Shown one piece after another: positions 1-8,590 of a stretch of DNA of 37,511 bases (position 1 is its first letter; each line of letters opens with the position of its first letter). This DNA comes from Phycisphaerae bacterium. GTDB lineage: Bacteria > Planctomycetota > Phycisphaerae > Sedimentisphaerales > Anaerobacaceae. Both the position numbers and the translations under genes were made by a program. A model generated the notes under the pieces. The model did no database searches. It was not told where the DNA came from and saw only the letters and a list, made by a program, of their open reading frames with translations. Location of the stretch: NCBI GenBank assembly GCA_030601745.1, contig JAUWBI010000031.1:1-37511 (forward strand). Direction: 5' to 3'.

Positions 1-180
1 TTTTCGGAAATTGGCTTTGATTGGCTTTGAATTGGGTTTGTTTTTACCAAGTGTCCAATCGGATTTATTTTCATAATCCGTTGTATTATATGGATTTACA
101 TTCATTTGACTTTTTTGGAAATTGGCTTTGTTTTGCATAAAAAGAGCTGATTTGTAGAGCGTTCTCGACAGATGTAGAGG
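1..180. repeat. Dispersed repeat, copy D1 (window left end)
   Basis: This AT-rich block reappears in the same orientation at the right end of the window. Positions about 69-179 align with about 37156-37267. Shared segments include 'ttggctttgttttgcata', 'agagctgatttgtagag' and 'tctcgacagatgtagag', separated by less conserved stretches. The first 50 bases contain short internal reiterations of 'attggctttg' and 'attgggtttg'. The copy may start before the window. Short ORFs can be read through it on the minus strand, but they follow the repeat rather than any protein signal. I see no transposase or terminal inverted repeats, so it is called a non-coding dispersed repeat. Confidence 0.75.
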
Positions 181-188
181 GCAAGTTA

Positions 189-229
189 GTGAAGAGTGAG
201 CTAAAGTGCCTAAAGTGAACTAAAGTTGG
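189..229. repeat. Short-period degenerate simple repeat
   Basis: The words 'gagctaaagtg', 'cctaaagtg' and 'aactaaagt' follow one another with a period of about 9-11 bases. This is the first of several low-complexity patches of the same style in the window (about 512-545, 3533-3564, 10298-10350, 21793-21850, 33821-33856). From here to about 440 I see no supported gene; the open frame at 247-435 has no ribosome-binding site and no recognisable protein character. Confidence 0.5.
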
Positions 230-445
230 ATTCTCGATGCTCATGATTGGTAATTCCCCTAAGGGTTTCCGTTTCGCTCCAAGACTATTTACGAACAATG
301 ATTTTTGGCGTGTATCTGCTGATACGAAAACGTGCGGTTCTCCGCTATATCTGGCGCCTGCGGGCGGTTTATATTGGGTATTTTAACAGAAATTCAAAGA
401 AAAGTCAACAAGAAAAGTGCTTTATAAGCACATAAATAGCTGTAT

Positions 446-498
446 CCCTGCCTACTGGGTCCCTGTCTACAACATACAGGGATGCGGACTCGGGCAGG
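446..498. other. Large nested stem-loop
   Basis: Two nested inverted pairs form one hairpin. The outer arms are CCTGCC at 447-452 and GGCAGG at 493-498. The inner arms are TCCCTGT at 460-466 and ACAGGGA at 476-482. No T-run follows it on either strand, so it is not an obvious intrinsic terminator. It could be another palindromic repeat unit like those found later in the window. Confidence 0.5.
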
Positions 499-549
499 CG
501 GCGGAAAAAGCTAAATACCAGATACTAACGACTAAATACTAAATAATTC

Positions 550-577
550 TTGACTTAGCCGGTTTTCGGGCTATAAT
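550..577 (+). promoter_or_regulatory. Sigma70-type promoter of the TPR gene
   Basis: The -35 box is TTGACT (550-555) and the -10 box is TATAAT (572-577), with a 16-base spacer. Eleven of twelve box positions match consensus. Transcription would start near 584, leaving an unusually long untranslated leader of about 148 bases before the start codon at 732. Confidence 0.7.
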
Positions 578-583
578 CCGGAC

Positions 584-725
584 ATATAAGGACGGCCATC
601 TTGACGATGGATCGTCGGGGCGGGCACGAGCATTTGTCGGGGGCTCAAACTCGCATACACACCGCTTTCCACGTCTGAGATGGGTTCTGTAATATTTGAA
701 TAATGTTATTATTTTGCTATAGGTA
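584..725 (+). other. Possibly structured 5' leader or small RNA
   Basis: This stretch lies between the promoter at 550-577 and the TPR gene and has no open frame of note. It can fold: GACG (591-594) pairs with CGTC (613-616) and encloses CCATC (596-600) paired with GATGG (606-610). A second small hairpin pairs GAGC (628-631) with GCTC (643-646). I do not recognise a known riboswitch, 6S, SRP or tmRNA signature. The call rests only on promoter position, length and local pairing. Confidence 0.35.
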
Positions 726-731
726 ACGAAT

Positions 732-2309
732 ATGAAAAAAGCGGTTTACAGACTTATCCTTTTCGCAGCCATCACGGCCTTTGTACTGTCCCTATCCCCA
801 TCAGTTAAGGCCGAACCAAATGATACGCAAACCAAACAGAATCAGTACATCGCATCTGATACCAAGCCCTTGTCCAATGCGGATAAACCACAACCAGCCC
901 CTCACCAAAAGTCAGACGTCAGCAAAGAGAACTCCCAACTCCAACTGGCAAAGGAACAACTACGCGGCGACTTCTATAAAGACAGCCAGGACAATCTTAA
1001 ATTGGCACTTGGAATAATTGTTACTTTCGTTATCGGGCTTATTCTCTACACTATTTTTAAGGACAGAAAAGAATACGAAAAGGCATGTGAGAACGCTGAA
1101 AAAGCATACAACAAGGCCGAAGTGTCAAGAACTCAAGCCAAACAATCGCGAGAGAAGGCAAGAGAACACGAACTAAAGGCACAAGAGAAACTGGCAAGCA
1201 TTAGCCAATTGGTAGGTGATAAGCTCAAGGAAATAGACACTAAAGCCAAAGAGACGATGGATGCTATTAAAGCTGAAGCAAAGGCCGGGCAGGTAGAAAT
1301 AGAAAAGATAGGCAACGAAGAAAGACAAAAATCCTTGGAAGAGGCCGAGCGACAGCGTAAGATCAGTGAATTGTGGAACGAAGGCTTAAGAGCTGAAAAG
1401 GCTGGCGACTATGAGTCTGCTGCAAAGTACTGGGGGCAAATAGAGACAGACTTTAAGGTGGAATCTCCATCACTCTATTGCGGTTTGGGCACATCACTTT
1501 CAAGGTGGGGTCTTCAAAAGAAAGGGGATGAGGTTGATAAACTTTTAACACAAGGTTGTGAAAAATTCGAAAAGGCTGTACAAATCAAACCAGACTACCA
1601 TGAAGCTTATAACAATTGGGGCAATGTACTCTTAGGTTGGGGTGAAGAAAAGGAAGGAGAGGCGGCTGATAAGCTTTTCACACAAGCTTGTGAAAAATAT
1701 GAGAAGGCTATCCAAATCAAACAGGATAAGTGCGAAGCTTACAACAATTGGGGAGTTACGCTTTCATCAAGGGCTGAGAAAAAACAAGGCGGCGAGGCTG
1801 ATAAGCTTTTCACCCAGGCCTGTGAAAAATACGAAAAGGCTCTGAAAATCAAGCAGGATTACCACGGAGCTTATAACAATTGGGGCAATACACTCTCAGA
1901 TTGGGCTCAAAAAAAGGAAAATGCTGAGGCTGATAAGATTTTCACCCAGGCCTGTGAAAAATACGAAAAGGCTCTGCAAATCAAGCAGGATTACCACGAA
2001 GCTTATGACAATTGGGGCAACGCACTTGTACATCTGGCTAAACTCAAAGGTGGCAAGGATGCTGAAAATTTGCTCAAGCAGGCTGAAGAAAAGTGTTTAA
2101 AGGCTGAATCGATAAAGACCGGTGCAGGCGCATATAACCTTGCCTGCGTATATGCGCTGCGGGGTAATGAAGAAAAGTGCAAGGAATGGCTCAAGGTTAA
2201 AGAAAAAGCAGAAACACTACCTTCCCGTGAGCATGCTATGGCCGATGACGACCTTAAGAGCGTCCGAGACAAGAACTGGTTTAAAAAGCTCCGCTGGAAG
2301 GGTGAATAA
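732..2309 (+). CDS. Membrane-anchored TPR-like repeat protein
   Basis: This 525-residue protein has an N-terminal signal or membrane segment (residues about 5-27), a polar low-complexity stretch, and a second hydrophobic segment (about 90-110, 'LALGIIVTFVIGLILYTIF'). A charged Ala/Lys/Glu-rich coiled coil follows (about 112-215). The C-terminal half carries tandem repeats of about 44 residues containing 'AYNNWGN', 'ADKLFTQACEKYEKA' and 'IKQD'. These fit TPR helix A (W-G) and helix B (A..YEKA) with roughly ten extra residues between them. TPR domains are protein-interaction scaffolds; the partner is unknown. Neighbouring repeats are very similar in DNA, which suggests recent duplication. The start is supported by 'aggt' about nine bases upstream. 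The topology and cellular role are inferred. Confidence 0.85.
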   Translation: MKKAVYRLILFAAITAFVLSLSPSVKAEPNDTQTKQNQYIASDTKPLSNADKPQPAPHQKSDVSKENSQLQLAKEQLRGDFYKDSQDNLKLALGIIVTFVIGLILYTIFKDRKEYEKACENAEKAYNKAEVSRTQAKQSREKAREHELKAQEKLASISQLVGDKLKEIDTKAKETMDAIKAEAKAGQVEIEKIGNEERQKSLEEAERQRKISELWNEGLRAEKAGDYESAAKYWGQIETDFKVESPSLYCGLGTSLSRWGLQKKGDEVDKLLTQGCEKFEKAVQIKPDYHEAYNNWGNVLLGWGEEKEGEAADKLFTQACEKYEKAIQIKQDKCEAYNNWGVTLSSRAEKKQGGEADKLFTQACEKYEKALKIKQDYHGAYNNWGNTLSDWAQKKENAEADKIFTQACEKYEKALQIKQDYHEAYDNWGNALVHLAKLKGGKDAENLLKQAEEKCLKAESIKTGAGAYNLACVYALRGNEEKCKEWLKVKEKAETLPSREHAMADDDLKSVRDKNWFKKLRWKGE

Positions 2310-2470
2310 TATTACTTATGCAGTCTGTATAAGCAGTTCCCGTTGCTTCTTGCTTTTCTGCTCAACCTCTTTAATTAAATGATTCCGCGTATGGAAACAA
2401 GTGCCTCAGGCACAAGCAAGTATAATAACGAATTTAACCTTTTTTTTCATTGCCAATACTTTCCATAGAT

Positions 2471-3118
2471 TTATTTTAGAATTTTGGTGTAAGCCTGTTT
2501 TGCAAATAAGAGGAAATTGATATTTTGCTGAGTCAAATTATTTTTTATATCCTCAGGATTAACCGATAATACTTTTTCAAGAGCACTCTGAACTTTAGGA
2601 TTATACCAATTCAAATGTTGACGTCCAATAATCGAAAAGAAAGCTTCAATTTGATTATACGACCACTCAAGCATTCTACATGCTTCTTGGCACTGAGAAT
2701 AATTATCTATTCCAAAAATCTGTCCTTTAGCTACAAGCGAGTTCATTTTGCTCAAAATCGTTCTTACGGCCGTCAGACGTTCTCTGATATCGTCTCTGGT
2801 AGATTTGCCACGTTTTTTAATAAATGCGACTGCTTCTGGATTTTTCATGTCCTCAAGCTCATTATGGATGCCTGCGTAACAATCTATTTCGATTTTAGTA
2901 AACTCTAGATGGGTGATTGGTTCCGACATTGACAGGATAAAGTTGTGAATTGTATCGGTAAGCTCATCTAAAAATTCGATGTGTTTATGTGCTTTTATTT
3001 GACATTTCCAAGTACTTAGGGCAATTGTAGCAATAATCGCCACCCATATACCTACAATACCTTGAATTATCGCCAGCCAATCTATAATAAGCAGGAAATT
3101 TCGCACAAGAGCGTACAT
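2471..3118 (-). CDS. Hypothetical membrane protein
   Basis: This is a 215-residue protein I do not recognise. One long hydrophobic segment near the N-terminus (residues about 8-35, 'IIQGIVGIWVAIIATIAL') is followed by a charged, helix-rich soluble part with several Cys and Trp residues. This looks like a signal-anchored protein with a cytoplasmic helical domain. The gene is more AT-rich than the genes to its right and is flanked by gaps, so horizontal origin is possible. The ribosome-binding site is weak ('agagaa'). It converges on the TPR gene. There is no basis for a function. Confidence 0.6.
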   Translation of the reverse strand: MYALVRNFLLIIDWLAIIQGIVGIWVAIIATIALSTWKCQIKAHKHIEFLDELTDTIHNFILSMSEPITHLEFTKIEIDCYAGIHNELEDMKNPEAVAFIKKRGKSTRDDIRERLTAVRTILSKMNSLVAKGQIFGIDNYSQCQEACRMLEWSYNQIEAFFSIIGRQHLNWYNPKVQSALEKVLSVNPEDIKNNLTQQNINFLLFAKQAYTKILK

Positions 3119-3763
3119 GTTTTTATTTCTCTACTAAATAAAAATAATTATGTATTTCTCGATAATATCTCAAAATAACAGGCTCAGCATCGTTGCCTAA
3201 ACGAAGCTCTGCATTTTCTTTTCACAACTTGTTTGCGTCCCGCCTTCGGTAAACCTACGGCGAACTTACGCTTCGCTCCAGCTCTCGATTTTCGCTACGC
3301 AAATCTTTTTTGTCAACAATTTAGTCTGACGGAGATGAAATGCGACATTCCCGCAGCAAATACAATATATATAAAAGCTAATTCCGTCAACCAAATATTA
3401 ACAACTAAACGGCAACTCTCTGGCCCTAAGCTGTAGCAAGTAAGCTTTGTCATGCGGGTTGGCGAGGCATAGAAAAGACGGGAAAAGTCAATAAAAAAGT
3501 GCGTAAGTGCGTAAGGGCAGGCGGGAAGAGATAATTTTGAATTTTGAGTGTTGAATTTTGAGTTGGGATTGAGATTGCCGCGGTGCGCTCGGAATAAGGC
3601 AGGGGTATATGTTACGGAGGAGACAATCTTAGCCTGGTCCAAGCAACTCAGTGGAAACTTGTTGAAATCTTGATTATCTCCTGTAATATGGCGCCCTGGT
3701 GTTCCGAACAGAAATCCGGGACAGACTGAAGGCTGAAGTCAGCGTAAATTGAGGAAGACTATC
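3119..3763. other. Intergenic region with repeat fragments
   Basis: No supported gene lies here. The left part is AT-rich. Inverted arms TTTGCGT (3232-3238) and ACGCAAA (3297-3303) flank a GC-richer patch with 'cttcggtaaacctacggcg', followed by 'tcttttttg'; the 58-base loop is too long for a classical terminator. 'gtgcgtaagtgcgtaag' (about 3499-3515) and an 'attttgaattttgag' reiteration (3533-3564) are simple repeats; the latter matches, in reverse complement, the patch at 33821-33856. No clear promoter for the GH28 gene was found. Confidence 0.5.
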
Positions 3764-5293
3764 ATGAAAAGAGTAGGAAAGACAGTTTTGCAGATTCTTG
3801 TCGTCATGAGTGTTTTTAGCTTGAGCGACTTGGTCACACAAGCAGCGCAGACTCCACGTCTCTTTGATGTAGTGAAGTATGGTGCCGTGGGAGATGGAAA
3901 AACACTTTGTACGCAGGCCGTTCAGAAGGCTGTGAACGCATGCACAGCCGCAGGCGGTGGTACCGTACACTTTCCTGCAGGAAAGTACCTGTCCGGCACA
4001 ATTTTTCTCAAGAGCAACGTTACGCTAAACATTGGGGAGGGGGCAACGCTACTTGCCAGCACCAACTTTGAGGATTTTCCACCTTTCAAACCAGGCTGGC
4101 GGGTCCAATCAGACGACACGAAGTGTTCCAGCCTGATTACCGGCCTTGACCTCGAAAACATCGCCATTACCGGTCGCGGGACATTAGACGGCCAGGGGAA
4201 GCCGTGGTGGGAAGCGTTGCGCAGAGATAAAAACAAGAAGAAAGGCGAAAAGAAGATACTTACCTATGGCCGCCCAAGGGTAATCAACCTTTACCGTTGC
4301 CGAAACGTCCTGATCCAGGGAGTGACCATCATCGACTCTCCTTCGTGGACGGTCCATCCAGTCGGTTGCGAAAACCTTGTTGTGGAAGGCATTTCGATTA
4401 TCAATCCCGAGCACAGCCCCAACACCGACGGCATAAACCCCGAGTCCTGCCGCAATGTGCGCATCTCGAACTGCTTCATAGACACGGGCGACGACTGCAT
4501 CACGTTGAAATCGGGACGTGATGAAGAAGGTCGGTTAAAAGGAAAGCCCACTGAAAACGTCGTCATCAGCAACTGTGTGATGTACAAAGGCCACGGCGCT
4601 GTGGTTATTGGCAGCGAGATGTCAGGAGGTGTCCGCAACGTTAGCGTAAGCAACATCGTGTGTGTTGGCACCGACCGCGCTGTCCGCATTAAGAGTACGC
4701 GGGGGCGAGGTGGAGTGGTGGAAAACATCCGTTTCTCTAACTTTGTGGTCGAAAACGTGAGGGAACCGATTTACATCACTACTTTTTACACAAAGACCGA
4801 TCCAGAGCCTGTTTCAGAGCGGACCCCGGTTTTTCGCGATATAACCATCAGCCATTTTACAATCAAGAAATCGCCCTGCACGGCCAAAATACTTGGATTG
4901 CCCGAAATGCCCATTCAGGGGCTGCGTATCACCGATGTCGTAGCCTCGACAGAGGTGGGGTTCTTTTGTGACAGCACTGTGGGTCTTGAACTACAAAACG
5001 TACAGGTGAACACTGACAAGGGACCCTCTTTTCATCTCAGGAACTGCACGAATCTAAGGCTCTCTGGAACAGAAACGACGAAGCCCCGAGCCAATAGCCC
5101 AGTTGTCCTGCTGGAGAGCGTCCAGGATGCTTTTATCCATGGGTGCAGGGCATTTTCTGGAACCGGCAACTTTCTCGAGGTTGGGGGAAAAGCGAGCAAA
5201 GGTATTGTTCTGGTCGGAAACGAGCTTTCGGCTGCGAAAAATCCCTTCGTTTTGAAAAAAGGTGTTCCAGAAGGAGCTGTTGTGGAGAGATAG
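3764..5293 (+). CDS. GH28 family (polygalacturonase-like) glycoside hydrolase
   Basis: This 509-residue exported enzyme probably hydrolyses alpha-1,4-linked galacturonic acid or a related uronate polymer such as pectin or rhamnogalacturonan. The GH28 motifs appear in order: 'NTDGI', 'DTGDDCITLKS' (paired catalytic Asp), 'GHGAVVIGSE', and 'RIKS' followed by a Gly/Arg loop. The N-terminal part has the usual 'DVVKYGAVGDGKT' start of the beta-helix. A signal peptide covers residues about 1-27. I chose ATG at 3764 over the TTG 15 bases upstream because 'gaggaag' lies at the right distance before it. The family is clear; the exact substrate is not. The frame stays open for about 36 codons after the stop. 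Confidence 0.9.
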   Translation: MKRVGKTVLQILVVMSVFSLSDLVTQAAQTPRLFDVVKYGAVGDGKTLCTQAVQKAVNACTAAGGGTVHFPAGKYLSGTIFLKSNVTLNIGEGATLLASTNFEDFPPFKPGWRVQSDDTKCSSLITGLDLENIAITGRGTLDGQGKPWWEALRRDKNKKKGEKKILTYGRPRVINLYRCRNVLIQGVTIIDSPSWTVHPVGCENLVVEGISIINPEHSPNTDGINPESCRNVRISNCFIDTGDDCITLKSGRDEEGRLKGKPTENVVISNCVMYKGHGAVVIGSEMSGGVRNVSVSNIVCVGTDRAVRIKSTRGRGGVVENIRFSNFVVENVREPIYITTFYTKTDPEPVSERTPVFRDITISHFTIKKSPCTAKILGLPEMPIQGLRITDVVASTEVGFFCDSTVGLELQNVQVNTDKGPSFHLRNCTNLRLSGTETTKPRANSPVVLLESVQDAFIHGCRAFSGTGNFLEVGGKASKGIVLVGNELSAAKNPFVLKKGVPEGAVVER

Positions 5294-5412
5294 GAGCAGC
5301 TTGGGGAATACGCGACTACGATTAGCAGGGAGAGGTATGCTTTGAGGGAGGAGATTGTGAAGGGGGGGTGTACGGTGTTCCCTTCCCATCCCAATTTTAA
5401 CTAAAAAAGGCA

Positions 5413-5442
5413 TTGACTCAACTACTCTATATATGTTATAAT
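5413..5442 (+). promoter_or_regulatory. Sigma70-type promoter of the VTC operon
   Basis: The boxes are TTGACT (5413-5418) and TATAAT (5437-5442) with an 18-base spacer. They lie in the 337-base gap after the GH28 gene. The leader to the ATG at 5631 would be about 180 bases and contains no recognised riboswitch. This promoter probably serves the whole run of same-strand genes from 5631 to 11435. Confidence 0.65.
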
Positions 5443-5630
5443 AGGTCAGTTTGGCGGTTTGGGGCCTTAGAGCAGAAAAATTGGTTTTTACGCAATGGAT
5501 TTGCGGCTCAAACATCTTTTTGCAAGGAGGGTGTCCGATAATAGAGCTCAAAAGTCGTAAGTGCCTCAAATAAATAGGCTTAACAATTGTGGTTTCTTGA
5601 ATATCAGGCGATTTAAAACATAAGGTTGAT

Positions 5631-6575
5631 ATGTTAGAAGATTTGCTAAAGCATACTCCCGAGCGGAAACCGAAGCAGGATGCGAAGGTTCCCGACGTCT
5701 GTGAAAACAGGGATGTTTTCACTCGGAAAACCGGCTCATACGAGTTACTCAAAGGCCAACCCCGGCAGAAAACGGGCTCATATCATCCTAAAAGCGATGT
5801 GAGCATCGCGAAAGTGCCGGGCAAGCCAACCACTTTTCGGTGGCGCCATGAGCTAAAGTATCGCATTAGCGAGTCAAAGGCTGAGGCGATTGCGCAGTTT
5901 GTCAGGTCCTACTTGCACCTGGACCGTTACTGCAAATTACGGCGGGGCGGTCGCTATCCGATTGTCAGTCTATATTTGGACTCGAACGATTTTCTGCTCT
6001 GCCGAGAAAGTCTGACAGGGCAGAAAAATCGCTATAAGCTGCGGATCCGCAGTTATACCGATGAACCGGATTATCCCTGTTTTTTCGAGATCAAACGCCG
6101 GATGGACGCGACTATTCTCAAAAGCCGGGCCCGCATTATGCATCACGATGTAGCCGCTTTACTTTCGGGATTGTCTCTACCACCGCAAAATTATAGTGTC
6201 GATGATGAGGAGGCGCTCAGACAGTTCCGGTTGTATATGGACAGTATTAATGCCAAGCCTGTAATACAAGTTCGCTATATGCGGCGAGCGTATGAAGGCG
6301 ACTCGGACAACAGGGTAAGGGTGACCTTTGACCAACAGCTATGCTATAAGGTCACCACTGCACCCAAAGTAGCACTTAACAGCATAGGGTGGCAGCGTCA
6401 TTCCATATCCTTAGGTGGTGTGATTTTAGAGATCAAGTTTACCGGTGCTTACCCGGCGTGGATAAGCCAGATGGCCAAGTATTTCGACTTGCGGCAGCAA
6501 CCAATATCGAAATATGTTTCTTCAGTAAAAGAGTCCTGTATGCTGGGGTTCTGTGCGCCGCTATTAAGGGGGTAG
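5631..6575 (+). CDS. VTC-domain polyphosphate polymerase
   Basis: This 314-residue protein belongs to the triphosphate tunnel family (VTC4-like), which in characterised members builds inorganic polyphosphate from nucleoside triphosphate inside a basic tunnel. The tunnel signature is present: 'RHELKYRI' (about 72-79), 'YKLRIRSYTD', 'FFEIKRR', 'VIQVRYMRRAY', 'VILEIKFTG' and the terminal 'SKYVSSV'. The first 65 residues are a polar extension with two 'KTGSY' copies, outside the domain. The start has 'aaggt' at good spacing. The next gene begins six bases after the stop and its ribosome-binding site lies in this gene's last codons, so the two are probably translationally coupled. VTC plus DUF4956 is a known bacterial pairing, often with CotH, which is absent here. 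Confidence 0.88.
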   Translation: MLEDLLKHTPERKPKQDAKVPDVCENRDVFTRKTGSYELLKGQPRQKTGSYHPKSDVSIAKVPGKPTTFRWRHELKYRISESKAEAIAQFVRSYLHLDRYCKLRRGGRYPIVSLYLDSNDFLLCRESLTGQKNRYKLRIRSYTDEPDYPCFFEIKRRMDATILKSRARIMHHDVAALLSGLSLPPQNYSVDDEEALRQFRLYMDSINAKPVIQVRYMRRAYEGDSDNRVRVTFDQQLCYKVTTAPKVALNSIGWQRHSISLGGVILEIKFTGAYPAWISQMAKYFDLRQQPISKYVSSVKESCMLGFCAPLLRG

Positions 6576-6580
6576 TAACT

Positions 6581-7282
6581 ATGGATAGAATCTGGCAGGT
6601 ATTTGAAGAGACGCCTGTGGCAGGGGGAAGAGTTTTTACTCCCGAAGGCATCATTTTGTCCCTGTTGCTGGCCTTTGTTCTGGGGCAGGTTATAGCCTGG
6701 GTTTACCACGCCACCCATAGTGGCCTGTCCTACTCAAGGTCCTTTGTGCAAGCGCTGATTATGATAACCGTGGTGGTGGCAATGGTTATGACCGTCATCG
6801 GCAACAATATCATCACCGCTGTTGGGCTGATGGGTGCTTTAGCGATTATCCGTTTTCGCAACATTATCAAGGACACCCGTGACATAGCATTCATTTTCTG
6901 TACGCTGGTGGTCGGTATGGCAGCCGGCTCCCAGCGATACGCCACTGCCATTGTCGGCACCGTTATTCTCAGTTTGATAGCAATATACCTGTATCTGACC
7001 GGCTTCGGCACGCATGAGCCAAACAATGGTTTTTTGCGGTTTAGTCTTAAGGGCCCTATTGGACCTGAGCACCCGATTCCCGCTATTCTTAAACGTTTCT
7101 GCGGCAAATTCACCCTCATATCGTCGCAAGAAAGCGGCTTTGGCGTCCCCCTTGTTGAATACGCTTACCAGTTGATAATACGAAATGCCGCAAAAAATGA
7201 ACAGATGTTATCCGAGTTGAAAAAAGTCGAGGGTGTTGAGAATATCAACCTGACAATGCAGGAACGGCTGCTGGAGGTTTAG
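6581..7282 (+). CDS. DUF4956 family inner-membrane protein
   Basis: This 233-residue protein has four or five hydrophobic segments (about 25-45, 55-75, 78-92, 105-120, 125-145), the conserved 'GALAIIRFRN' motif and a soluble C-terminal domain ending in 'VEGVENINLTMQ'. These are DUF4956 features. The family sits beside VTC polymerases in many bacteria and is presumed to be their membrane partner; its biochemistry is not established. I chose ATG at 6581 rather than the longer open frame from 6389, because the extra residues only repeat the VTC gene in another frame and 'aaggggg' precedes 6581. It lies between the VTC and HlyD genes with gaps of five and seven bases. Confidence 0.88.
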   Translation: MDRIWQVFEETPVAGGRVFTPEGIILSLLLAFVLGQVIAWVYHATHSGLSYSRSFVQALIMITVVVAMVMTVIGNNIITAVGLMGALAIIRFRNIIKDTRDIAFIFCTLVVGMAAGSQRYATAIVGTVILSLIAIYLYLTGFGTHEPNNGFLRFSLKGPIGPEHPIPAILKRFCGKFTLISSQESGFGVPLVEYAYQLIIRNAAKNEQMLSELKKVEGVENINLTMQERLLEV

Positions 7283-7289
7283 CGCACGT

Positions 7290-8516
7290 ATGACAAGAAT
7301 AGGCTCAAAGAGTTACTGGTTTCGTCGTTTGTATCCGCGTTTTCTGCCTATCCTGGTATGGTTGGGAACGGTGGCATGCGTGGTCGCGCTTTTTCAGCGT
7401 CGCGCTGAACGTTTTGAAATTCTGGGTTTTGCGCAGGGTCAGGTGCGTCACGTCAAAGCTACCTCTCCGGGGCGGTTGAAAAGCGTTTCTGTTCAATTGT
7501 TTAAGAAAGTCAGCCTGGGCGATACAGTGGCTGTAATCGATACTATGCTCGACAATGAACTCCTGCTGGAAGGTCAATTAAAGGCACAATTGGATACTGC
7601 CCGGGCGGAGGTAGAACACCTGATGGCCCAATTGGTCCCCACCCAGGAAAGTATGCTCGCCGAAGCAGCTAATCTGGAAACCAACAAGGTTGAAGCGCAG
7701 CGACGATACGCTGTAGATGTAGAGAACGCCAGAGTTCGCATCCTGGAGACAAAAGCGTTGCTTGCAAGTGACCGGGTAACGTTGGAAGCCCTGGCCATGG
7801 AGGTAAAAATTGTCCAGGAGCTTCTGGCCGAGGAAGCTGTCGTACCTTATGAACTGCAAAAAGCACAAGTAGCATACAACACGTTAAAGAAAAAGATTGA
7901 AGAGAATGAGCGCCTGCTGGAGCAGAGCGAGCAGGATTTAAAACAAGCACAAGAGCGCCGCGATGAATTTGCCCTACTCCAGATGCAGCACCCATCAGTG
8001 GGCAGTGCCCTTGAGGTTATACGCAAAGAAATAGCGGTCCAGGAGCGGCTGATGGATGATTTGTGGGTGCAACTTGAGGCGTTAGAGCTACGTCATACGG
8101 TAGAGTTAAAAGCTCCGTTCGACGGCGTGGTCGTCCCACTTTATGGCAGGGCAGGCGAGGTTGTTTTACGCAGGCCGGGTGAGTCTATTTTATGCAGGCC
8201 GGGTGAGGTTGTTTTAGCCGGCGAGTCGATACTTGCCATAGCAGAGGCCAGGCCCCGTGAAATAATCGCCTATGCCACCGAAGAACAAATAGACCGGGTT
8301 CAAGAAGGAATGAAGGTTGAGCTTATCAAAAAGAGGACGCAGAAAGTTACGATTGTGGAGTCTCGCGTAGTGCATGTCGGGCCGACTATGGAAAGAAAGC
8401 CGGAACGGTTGTGGCTAAATCCGAACATTCCTGAGTGGGGACTTCCCATATTGATAAAAATTCCCTCGGGTATGGAACTGGTCTCAGGTGAGTTAGTGGG
8501 AATAAGAAGCTTGTAG
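7290..8516 (+). CDS. HlyD/AcrA-type membrane fusion protein
   Basis: This is a 408-residue periplasmic adaptor. It has one N-terminal transmembrane segment (about 14-34), a first half-lipoyl strand set ('VKATSPGRLKSVSVQLFKKV'), a long alpha-hairpin coiled coil (about 85-265), a second lipoyl half starting 'LKAPFDGVVVPLYG', and a beta-barrel-like C-terminus. Such adaptors link an inner-membrane exporter to a TolC channel. No ABC, RND or MFS pump is encoded nearby; the adjacent inner-membrane protein is DUF4956. The second lipoyl half carries a 16-residue insertion from a DNA duplication (8157-8216). The start has 'ggaggt' overlapping the end of the previous gene. Confidence 0.85.
   Translation: MTRIGSKSYWFRRLYPRFLPILVWLGTVACVVALFQRRAERFEILGFAQGQVRHVKATSPGRLKSVSVQLFKKVSLGDTVAVIDTMLDNELLLEGQLKAQLDTARAEVEHLMAQLVPTQESMLAEAANLETNKVEAQRRYAVDVENARVRILETKALLASDRVTLEALAMEVKIVQELLAEEAVVPYELQKAQVAYNTLKKKIEENERLLEQSEQDLKQAQERRDEFALLQMQHPSVGSALEVIRKEIAVQERLMDDLWVQLEALELRHTVELKAPFDGVVVPLYGRAGEVVLRRPGESILCRPGEVVLAGESILAIAEARPREIIAYATEEQIDRVQEGMKVELIKKRTQKVTIVESRVVHVGPTMERKPERLWLNPNIPEWGLPILIKIPSGMELVSGELVGIRSL
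8157..8216 (+). repeat. In-frame 48-base duplication inside the HlyD gene
   Basis: 'gaggttgtttta' occurs at 8157-8168 and 8205-8216, exactly 48 bases apart. Between them, two 20-base units (8164-8183 and 8188-8207) differ at one base and are offset by 24. The result is an in-frame 16-residue insertion; removing it leaves 'GEVVLAGESILAIA', an ordinary lipoyl-domain sequence. Confidence 0.85.
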
Positions 8517-8590
8517 CCGGATGAATCCGGCAATCCACCATCGCGCGGCGGGATGACGGATTTGACGGACCGGGGAGGGATACCAAATAT

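Noticed and set aside
1549..2040. Regularly spaced repeats resembling a CRISPR array
   Set aside because: The 132-base period is coding, in frame, and gives TPR-like protein repeats; there are no unique spacers.
5054..5752. A 232-codon minus-strand open frame
   Set aside because: It is antisense to the end of GH28 and the start of VTC and crosses a clear promoter; no family features.
6389..6580. Longer start for the DUF4956 gene
   Set aside because: The extra 64 codons overlap the VTC gene in another frame; ATG 6581 has a strong ribosome-binding site.
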